From Bacillota bacterium (GTDB lineage: Bacteria; Bacillota; Clostridia; Acetivibrionales; DSM-1351), in assembly GCA_023443515.1 (NCBI GenBank), contig JAEZUC010000144.1, positions 1 through 21,655 of the forward strand: a stretch of 21,655 bases of DNA, in the 5' to 3' direction. This document shows, piece by piece, positions 9,201-17,100 of this stretch. The notes beneath the pieces were generated by a model, which did no database searches, was not told the origin of the DNA, and saw only the letters and a list, made by a program, of their open reading frames with translations. Position 1 is the first letter of the stretch; every line of letters starts with the position of its first letter. A program made the position numbers and the translations under genes.

Positions 9201-12200
9201 AGGACAAGTACCTTTGCGCCTATTTTACAGCCCCGGAGAAGCTTGCGGTTTCAGAGGTCAAGGAATTTCTGGCAAGAAGGCTGCCTGACTATATGATACC
9301 TTTGTATTTTGTACAATTAGACAGTATGCCTCTTACTTCAAACAGCAAAATAAATGTAAAAGCTCTGCCTGACCCTGATGGAAGACAAAATCTGGGTGTA
9401 AAATACGTGGAACCTCGGAATGAGACGGAAAAGGAATTGGCAGCTATTTGGAGTGGAGTTCTTGGTATTGAGAAGATAGGTATCGACGACGATTTCTTCC
9501 AGCTTGGCGGACATTCCTTGAAAGCTACTGCTTTGGTAACTAATATTCACAGAGCATTCAATACGGAAATTCAGCTAAAAGAAGTTTTTGATACTCCTAC
9601 CATAAGGGGTCTTGCAGATAAAATTAAGAATTGCGCACAAAGCATCTATTTATCCATAAAACCAATTGACAGACTTAAAAACTGTCCGCCGGGATTTTAT
9701 CCTGTTTCATCGGCACAAAAGAGACTGTTTATCATAAACCAGTATGAAGGCATAGGAACAGGATACAACATGCCTGCTGCTGTTTGTATTGAAGGAATTC
9801 TTGATATAGAACGCCTTAAACAAAGCTTTAGGGAATTAATTAAAAGACATGAATCACTAAGGACTTATTTTAGGGTATACGAAGACGATATTATGCAGGT
9901 AGTTCAGGAGGAAGCTGATTTTAATCTAGAATTTATCGACATATCTGAAAAACCTGAAACTACAACAGATATTAGGTCTTTTATAAGGCCATTTGAATTG
10001 GATAAAGCTCCTCTTTTAAGAGCGACACTGGTTAAGACCACAGAGGACAGACATATATTAATTATTGATATGCACCATATTATTTCAGATGGTATGTCAA
10101 TGAATGTAATTATAGAAGAATTTGCACAAATATATGAGGGACAGAGCCTCCCTGAACTTAAAATACAGTACAAGGATTATGCGGATTGGCAGAACAACCT
10201 GTTTAAATCAGATTCTATTAAAAAGCAGGAAGATTACTGGAAGAAGGTATTCAAAGGTGATATTCCGGTACTCGATATGCCTTACGACTATACAAGGCCA
10301 TTAGTACAGAATTTTGAAGGAGACAGAATAGACTTCAGGCTTGACCCAAGTGTGGCAAAGAAGTTGAAGGAGTTGGCTTCTAAGACAGAAACTACACTTT
10401 ATATGGTAATGCTTGCAGCATACAATATTTTACTATCAAAATATTCGGGGCAGGAGGATATAGTGGTAGGCTCCCCTGTAGCGGGTAGACATCACCCGGA
10501 TCTCCAGAGTATTGTGGGATTTTTTGTAAATACAGTTGCGTTAAGAAATTCCGTTAGTGATAATAAATCATTTATTGATTTTCTTGCACAAGTAAAGGAA
10601 AACACACTTGAGGCCTTTGAAAATCAGGATTACCAGTTTGAACAGCTTGTGGACATTCTGGCTTTGCCAAGAGATATGAGCAGGAATCCTTTGTTTGATA
10701 CCATGTTTGTTATGCAGAACATTGGAAACAAGGAAATAAGCATTAGCGGTTTAAAGTTTTCGTCAGTTGACATTGACTTCAACACGGCAAAGTTTGATTT
10801 GAAGCTGGAAGCAATGGAATGGGAAGACGAAATAAAAATGGGACTTGAATATAAAACAAAACTATTTAAAAGAGAAACCATGGAAAGGCTGGCACAGCAC
10901 TATACAAATATTCTCCTTTCCATAACTGCTTGTCCTGAATCAGAGATATCACAGATAAGCCTTTTATCTCAAGATGAGGAAAACCAGCTTGTTTACGGAT
11001 TCAACCAAAGCTTGATGCAATCAGCGAGACCTGTCACATTCAAGGGGCTGTTTGAAAAGCAGGTTAGAGAAGCTCCGGACAACCTTGCGCTGGTATCGGG
11101 AGACGTACGGCTCAGCTATGGAGAATTGAACGAAAAGGCAAACGGTCTTGCCAGAGTATTGAGGGCAAAAGGAATCAAAGCAGACGAAATAGTAGGAATT
11201 TTATGTGAACAGTCATACCATATGATTATAGGTATTCTGGCTGTCATAAAGGCCGGAGGAGCATATATGCCTTTGAACCCGGAGCTTCCTCAAGAACGGA
11301 TAGAATATATGCTTGAAGACAGTGGAGCCAGCATTCTTTTGAGCCATGGAGAACTTGTACACAAGGTTGATTTCAAAGGCGGAATTATAGACCTTGACAA
11401 TGAGAATACATATGATGCAGATACATCCAATCTGCCTGATATAAGTAAGCCTGACGACCTCATATATGTAATCTATACATCAGGAACAACAGGAAAACCT
11501 AAAGGAGTAATGATTGAAAATCACAGTCTGGTTAATTACTCCGATTGGTTTATTAATAAGTTCAATACTGGCAGAAAAGACAAGACAGCAATAGTTTCAT
11601 CTCTTTGCTTTGACCTTGCTTATACCGCATTGTATTCCGCATTATTGAGTGGTAGCGAAATACATATGTTAGCAAAAGAAGAGTATTCAGACCCTGAAAT
11701 ATTGCTTCCATATATAGAAACAAGTGGAATTACATATATAAAAATGACGCCGTCCCTATTTAATATGATGGTTAATTCAAATACTTTTACTAAAACAAGT
11801 TCTTGTAAGGAGCTTAGATTGATTGTTTTAGGGGGAGAAGAAATAAATCTGAAGGATTTAGAGGCATACAATAATAGATACCCCCAAGCTGTATTGGTTA
11901 ATCATTACGGACCCACCGAGACAACTATTGGGGCAATCGCACAGGTTATTGATTTTGCACAATTTGACAGCTATAAAAAACATCCGGTCATAGGTAAGCC
12001 AGTTCAGAATGCCGGTGTATATATCCTTGATAAAAACATGAATCCTGTTCCGGTTGGAATAAAAGGAGAACTGTATATAGCAGGAGAAGGGGTAGCAAGG
12101 GGATATTTAAACAGACCTGACCTGACTTCTGAAAAGTTTATGCAAAATCCATTTACAATAAATGGAACACGGATTTATAAAACCGGTGATATCGGAAGGT

Positions 12201-14167
12201 ATATTCCTGACGGAAGCATTGAATTCCTGGGAAGAGGAGACAACCAAATAAAAATAAGAGGTTACAGGGTTGAACTTGGAGAAATAGAAGCACAGCTTTT
12301 AAGGATAACCACTATAAAAGATACTTTTGTGACGGTTAAAGAGGATGAAAACAAGGATAAGAACATTGTGGCATATGTGGTTTGTGAAGGAGAACTAAAT
12401 GAAAGGAGCCTCAGGGAATACCTTTCAGAATACTTGCCTATATACATGATACCTGCTTGTTTTATAAAGCTTGAAAAAATACCTCTAACCTTAAACGGAA
12501 AAGTCGATAAAAATGCCCTTCCTGATGTTGAGATAGTTTCGGCAAGAGACTATATAGAACCGGTAGGAGACATAGAAATAAGGCTTGCAAAAGTATGGAG
12601 CGAAATATTGAAGGTTGAAAGGATAGGTGCAAATGATAATTTCTTTGAACTTGGGGGACATTCTCTGAAGGCTACCATGCTTGTCAACAAAATACATAAA
12701 GAGTTGGGGTCAGCTATACCTTTAAAGGAAGTTTTCACCATAAAGAATTTAAGAAGTATGGCTGAGTATATTGAGGGTTCAAAGAGTAACAGTTTTTCAT
12801 CTATACAGCCCATAGAACAGAACAGCTATTATGAATTGTCATCGGCACAGAGAAGAATGTTTATTCTTAATACTTTTGAAGAAACAGGTATTGCGTACAA
12901 TCTGCCGGGAGTTATTGAAATATCGGGAAAGATTGACAAGCTCAGATTTGAAGAAGCCTTTAAAAAGCTGGTGGAAAGACATGAATCATTGAGGACGTCT
13001 TTCAGGATCGTAAATGAGCAACCTGTTCAGGAAATACACCAACAGGCAGATTTACAGATAAAATACATTGAAGCTCAACAAAGCAGGCTGGCCAATGTAA
13101 TTAAAGAATTTATCAGACCTTTTGATTTGGGCAAGGCCCCACTTTTGAGAGTGGCACTTGTGAGTTTAACGGATGGACATTCAGCAGAAGCTGATAGATA
13201 TATTTTACTTTATGATATGCACCACATTATTTCGGATGGTGTGTCAAGGCGTGTTATGGTTAATGAATTTATAAGCCTTTATGAGGGAAAACAGCTTGAG
13301 CCTTTAAGACTGCAATATAAGGATTTTGCAGCATGGCAGAACAAGCTGTTCCGCTCCGGTGAGATTGAAAAGCAGGAAAAGTACTGGAGAGAAAGGTTTG
13401 AAGGGAATATTCCGGTGCTAAATATGCCTACTGATTTTAAAAGGCCGGATATTAAAAGCTTTACAGGAAGCAATATAAGTTTCAAGGTTGAAAAGGATTT
13501 GGCAATTGAACTGAACAAGCTGACTGCAAGTACTGGCTCTACACTTTATATGGTACTGCTCGCAGCTTACAAGGTTCTTCTTTCCAGATACTCGGGACAG
13601 CAGGATTTGGTAGTTGGTTCTCCAATAGCAGGAAGACCTCATGCAGATATTGAGAATATTATTGGAATGTTTGTTAATATGATAGCCATCAGGAGTTTTC
13701 CTTCTTCTCATAAATCTTTTAATGAGTTTTTGAGGGAGGTAAAGGAAAGTTGTTTGGCAGCATATGAGAATCAGGAATACCAATACGAAGAGCTTGTGGA
13801 CAAGCTTGGTGCCAAGAGGGATATGAGCAGAAATCCTCTGTTTGATGTTTCCTTTACGTTGCAGAACCTTGATATCCAAACAAATACACAAAGCCTCAAA
13901 TTCAAACCCTACGAATTTGAAAATTCTGTGTCCAAATTTGATTTGACCCTGTGGTGCGCTCAAGGGATTGATATCATTGAATTTGTCTTTGAGTATTGTA
14001 CAGGGCTATTTAAAAAAGAGACTATAGAGCGACTTAAAAAAGACTATATAAAAATATTGGAAAGTATAGTTAAAAATCCTGACATCAAAATCAAAGATAT
14101 CGAACTGGAAGACAAGTATCTTAAACGTGAAAAAGTATTGACAGATGAAATACACTTTAATTTTTAA
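6293..14167 (+). CDS. Two-module NRPS: half-C, A interrupted by methyltransferase, PCP, C, A, PCP, C
   Basis: This protein of 2624 residues begins at about 1-245 with only the C-terminal lobe of a condensation domain (starts near ARKYWEEKLGG, then YKYTGQEDILVAAPT); HHxxxDG is missing. The first A domain has A1/A2 up to about residue 365, then a methyltransferase insert at about 375-651 with SAM motif I VLEIGCASG (466-474), then A3 (YTSGTTGKPKG) and later motifs. Its substrate code reads DAWTIAGVC, the Phe/aromatic type. The A10 motif is slightly degenerate (NSKINVKAL) but keeps Lys. PCP1 has Ser1075 and a complete C domain has HHIISDG at 1261-1267. The second A domain has A3 at 1728-1738 and code DLTKVGHIG, the classic Asn code; PCP2 has Ser2124. 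A final complete C domain has HHIISDG at 2310-2316. The C-terminal tail ends DEIHFNF. The last C domain must act on the amino acid loaded by the next protein, encoded 16 nt downstream. Codes are by-eye alignments to GrsA. Confidence 0.96.
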   Translation: MNTNILTLYKEFEDARKYWEEKLGGEIDLLKLPVDYPNNNNYTYATHEMALGEELSKKLLSLGKKQDLLLFIIMLTGLKILLYKYTGQEDILVAAPTYKDENIQKINKYVIFRDVLGEGMSFKELLVNVKQTVSQGYKNQHYPVEKLIELIEESNGDIMALNTALMMKGIHNEGANEDIGKSFTNNLNLLVSVEENYINIKTLYNENLFKEESIRTLMERYEYILSQAVEDLNKKLADFTIIAEFEKNKIIHEFNNTTRDYPHDKTIHQLFEEQALKTPEKTAIVYRNREVTYSKLNKEANKLANYLIETQDIQPDTLIGLFMENSIEQITAILGILKAGGAYVPISTGLPEERIKTIINDAQIKFMVSTKKNIKMLNKLQWECKTLETFLCMDSEDIYSEPESQESGLMDKKLWEYIGENAVDEITGGGWASSYTGENLSKEEMAEYADNVFEKLKPFLKPEARVLEIGCASGISMFRIAPQVGMYYGTDLSGVIIEKDRERAVKEGFNNIKLDCLPAHEIDRVSENEFDIVIINSVIQAFSGHNYLRQVIKKVLGLMKDKGVLFIGDIMDQDKKYELLESLLEFKRQNPGYDTKTDVSEELFVSRGFFEDLSSEMKEIQKVEFSTKIHTIENELTRFRYDTVISIDKNCGHKESKSEKNRYQYDLTVLKTVSDETPVCSVTNNDLAYIIYTSGTTGKPKGVMLEHRGVANLKGIFDNTLGLNEKDRVIHFASISFDASVWDIFTGLLTGATLYIMPEEVIGNYEKFEGFINENEITFATLPPTYLVNLNPDRITSLKKLITAGSAASPELLSKWKGRVEYRNGYGPTESTVCATLWKYEKDYSIDNSVPIGKPANNIRVYIVDNNNNLQPVGVVGELCIAGVSLARGYLHNKELTDEKFVESPFLPGERMYKSGDLARWLPDGNIEFLGRKDQQVKIRGFRIETGEIEAQLLKHGLIQEVAVIPRGEEDKYLCAYFTAPEKLAVSEVKEFLARRLPDYMIPLYFVQLDSMPLTSNSKINVKALPDPDGRQNLGVKYVEPRNETEKELAAIWSGVLGIEKIGIDDDFFQLGGHSLKATALVTNIHRAFNTEIQLKEVFDTPTIRGLADKIKNCAQSIYLSIKPIDRLKNCPPGFYPVSSAQKRLFIINQYEGIGTGYNMPAAVCIEGILDIERLKQSFRELIKRHESLRTYFRVYEDDIMQVVQEEADFNLEFIDISEKPETTTDIRSFIRPFELDKAPLLRATLVKTTEDRHILIIDMHHIISDGMSMNVIIEEFAQIYEGQSLPELKIQYKDYADWQNNLFKSDSIKKQEDYWKKVFKGDIPVLDMPYDYTRPLVQNFEGDRIDFRLDPSVAKKLKELASKTETTLYMVMLAAYNILLSKYSGQEDIVVGSPVAGRHHPDLQSIVGFFVNTVALRNSVSDNKSFIDFLAQVKENTLEAFENQDYQFEQLVDILALPRDMSRNPLFDTMFVMQNIGNKEISISGLKFSSVDIDFNTAKFDLKLEAMEWEDEIKMGLEYKTKLFKRETMERLAQHYTNILLSITACPESEISQISLLSQDEENQLVYGFNQSLMQSARPVTFKGLFEKQVREAPDNLALVSGDVRLSYGELNEKANGLARVLRAKGIKADEIVGILCEQSYHMIIGILAVIKAGGAYMPLNPELPQERIEYMLEDSGASILLSHGELVHKVDFKGGIIDLDNENTYDADTSNLPDISKPDDLIYVIYTSGTTGKPKGVMIENHSLVNYSDWFINKFNTGRKDKTAIVSSLCFDLAYTALYSALLSGSEIHMLAKEEYSDPEILLPYIETSGITYIKMTPSLFNMMVNSNTFTKTSSCKELRLIVLGGEEINLKDLEAYNNRYPQAVLVNHYGPTETTIGAIAQVIDFAQFDSYKKHPVIGKPVQNAGVYILDKNMNPVPVGIKGELYIAGEGVARGYLNRPDLTSEKFMQNPFTINGTRIYKTGDIGRYIPDGSIEFLGRGDNQIKIRGYRVELGEIEAQLLRITTIKDTFVTVKEDENKDKNIVAYVVCEGELNERSLREYLSEYLPIYMIPACFIKLEKIPLTLNGKVDKNALPDVEIVSARDYIEPVGDIEIRLAKVWSEILKVERIGANDNFFELGGHSLKATMLVNKIHKELGSAIPLKEVFTIKNLRSMAEYIEGSKSNSFSSIQPIEQNSYYELSSAQRRMFILNTFEETGIAYNLPGVIEISGKIDKLRFEEAFKKLVERHESLRTSFRIVNEQPVQEIHQQADLQIKYIEAQQSRLANVIKEFIRPFDLGKAPLLRVALVSLTDGHSAEADRYILLYDMHHIISDGVSRRVMVNEFISLYEGKQLEPLRLQYKDFAAWQNKLFRSGEIEKQEKYWRERFEGNIPVLNMPTDFKRPDIKSFTGSNISFKVEKDLAIELNKLTASTGSTLYMVLLAAYKVLLSRYSGQQDLVVGSPIAGRPHADIENIIGMFVNMIAIRSFPSSHKSFNEFLREVKESCLAAYENQEYQYEELVDKLGAKRDMSRNPLFDVSFTLQNLDIQTNTQSLKFKPYEFENSVSKFDLTLWCAQGIDIIEFVFEYCTGLFKKETIERLKKDYIKILESIVKNPDIKIKDIELEDKYLKREKVLTDEIHFNF

Positions 14168-14183
14168 GGGGAGGATGTAAAAA

Positions 14184-17100
14184 ATGAGTCTTGACAGCTA
14201 TTCAAGAAACATAATAATGTCTGCGGGCGAATACGAAGAAGAAAAAAAATATTGGACTGAGAGACTTAATGGACATGAGGAAACAAGCAGTTTGCCTGCA
14301 AGCTTTTCCTGTATTAAAAAGGAGCAGGCTAAAAAGGTTTGCAATAGCGTTGATATCCAAGATGATACATTGGAAAAGCTGATTTCCATTAGTGGAGGTT
14401 CGGATTATGCAATATATATGGTACTCATGTCCTGTGTAAGCTATCTTTTTTACAAATACACTGGTTGTAAAGACATCACTCTGGGTATGCCTGAATTTAA
14501 AAAGGAGGATACAACCAATCCACTTAATATACTTCCCTTAAAAGTCAATATAAACAGTAAGGAAACTTTCAAGGAACTTTTAATAAGGGTAAAGGGAGAT
14601 ATTATTCGGGCAGACGAGAATAAAAATCTTCCTATGGAAATTATTGCAGAACTTTTGGGTGGTAAGCCTGAGGATATTTCATCTCTGTTTAAGACTATTG
14701 TACTGTTTGAGAATATACATGACAAAAACTGTATTGAAGGCATGGAGCCGGATATCCTGTTCTGTTTCTGTAGAAGTGAAGAGGCAATAAGAATAGATTT
14801 ACACTATAATGAGGCAATGTACAGAAATGAATTTGCGAAAAGTGTCCTTAAACACCTGGTTAATATTATCACCTCAGTCACAGCAACACCTGATATTTTG
14901 CTGTCTCAGGCAGAGCTTCTTTCGAAGGACGAAATAAAGAGAATCTTGTATGACTTCAATAATACCCGTAGAAGTTACAGCGGTAACAGAACCATGCATG
15001 ACTTGTTTGAAGAACAGGTTGAAAAGACACCGGATAATACAGCAGTGATATTCGGAGACAATGAAATGTCCTACAAAGAACTGAATATCCAGGCCAACAG
15101 ACTTGCAGCCCTGCTCAGGAACAGGGGTGTAAAAACCGGGGTTTTTGTAGGTGTGTTAATGGAGCGGTCTTTAGAGATGGTGATTGCAGTAATGGGAATA
15201 TTAAAAGCAGGTGGTATTTATGTTCCTTTTGAACCTGCATTTCCAAGAATGCGTACTCAAAAAATACTTTCCGACCTTAATATTCACTGTGTTATTACAC
15301 AGCAACCACAAAGCAGAACTATTATTGAAATGCAGTGGGAACTGCCCCAACTCACAGATATAGTTTACATGGATGTGGAAGACAAAGAACTTACTATGGA
15401 GGACATTGATAAAACCTCAGTAAGGCAGCTATGGGATCATATTACTGAAAAATCAGTAGATGACGTTTCAGCCGGTGGTTTTGTCAGCAGTTACACCGGA
15501 AACCCGTTTTCAAAAGAAGAAGTGGATAAATACAAAAACCACGTTGCATCTCTGGCAGCACCCCATCTGGGCAAAGATAAAAAGGTGCTGGAAATTGGGT
15601 GCGGTTCAGGTTCTATTATGTTTTCCATTGCCCCACTTGTGAAAGAGTATACAGGGCTTGACCCTTCTGAACTAACACAAAAACGAAATGACAAAAATAT
15701 CAAAGCAGTAGGATTTACCAATATTAAACTGGTAGACGGCTTTGCCCATGAGATTGACGTATTGATTGAGGATACTTTTGATGTTGTAATCATATCCAGT
15801 GTAGTCCAGTTCTTCCCAGGGGTTATTTACCTGAAAAAGGTAATCGAAAAAGCATTAAAGATACTGAACCCCGGAGGAACTCTTATTGTGGCAGATGTAA
15901 TGGACACAAGAAGAAAAGACGAGTTCAGAAATTCCTTGGAAGAGTTCAGAAGTAAAAACGCCGGACAAGAGGGTATCAGGACAAAAACAGATATTGATGG
16001 AGAACTGTATATTGACGAGCAGTTCTTTAATGAAATAAAGAAAAGCAGTATTCAAGTTAATGAAGTAAAAGTACTGCATAGAAACAATAAATTTAACAAT
16101 GAATTGGACTACCGGTATGATGTAGTGTTCAATAAGGCTTCAGAAGACCAAGTAGTTGTAAATGATAATGAAGTAAAACGAAATGACTGGACACTCATGG
16201 ACATTAACAGTTATTCCGGGGAAAATCTTTGTCTTGATATAAAATCTGATGATATGGCATATGTCATATATACATCAGGTTCTACAGGGGTTCCCAAAGG
16301 GGTTGCAGTTCGCCATAAACCTGTCATAAACCTGATTGAATGGGTTAACATAACCTTCCAAGTAGGCTCTAGGGACAGATTACTGTTTGTGACATCCCTG
16401 TGTTTTGACCTGTCGGTATATGATATTTTTGGAATGCTGGCTTCTGGAGGATCTATACGTGTAGCAGCAAGAAACGAGTTGAGAGACCCGGCGAGACTTG
16501 TTGAAATTCTAAGAGAAGAACCCATAACGTTCTGGGATTCAGCTCCTGCCGCTTTGCAGCAGCTTGTTCCGTATTTCAATAAAATAAAGCCGTCAGACAG
16601 TACAGATACTTTGAGACTTGTATTCCAAAGCGGTGATTGGATACCTGTGACATTGCCTGACAATGTAAGAGATGCATTTCCCGGCACGGAAGTCATAAGT
16701 CTTGGGGGTGCCACAGAGGCTACTGTCTGGTCAAACTATTATCCGATTGGTGAGGTTGACCCTCAATGGGCAAGTATACCTTACGGAAAGCCTATCCATA
16801 ATGCATTATACTATATTCTGGATGCAGATTTACAACCTTGTCCAATAGGAGTTACCGGGGATTTATATATTGGGGGGGAATGCCTTGCAGACAGATATAT
16901 GAACGATGAAACACTTACAAAGGATAAATTCATTCCAGACCCTTTTAACAAGGAAATGGGAGGAAGAATGTATAAAACCGGAGATACTGCAAGGCGGTTT
17001 GAAGACGGTAATATGGAGTTTATGGGAAGGAAGGATTTTCAGGTAAAGGTAAGAGGCTACAGAATTGAGCTTGGTGAAATTGAAAGTAACTTACTAAAGC

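Noticed and set aside
13418..13963. 181-codon open frame on the minus strand
   Set aside because: It lies wholly inside a well-supported C domain on the plus strand, with no ribosome binding site or recognisable domain; a shadow frame.
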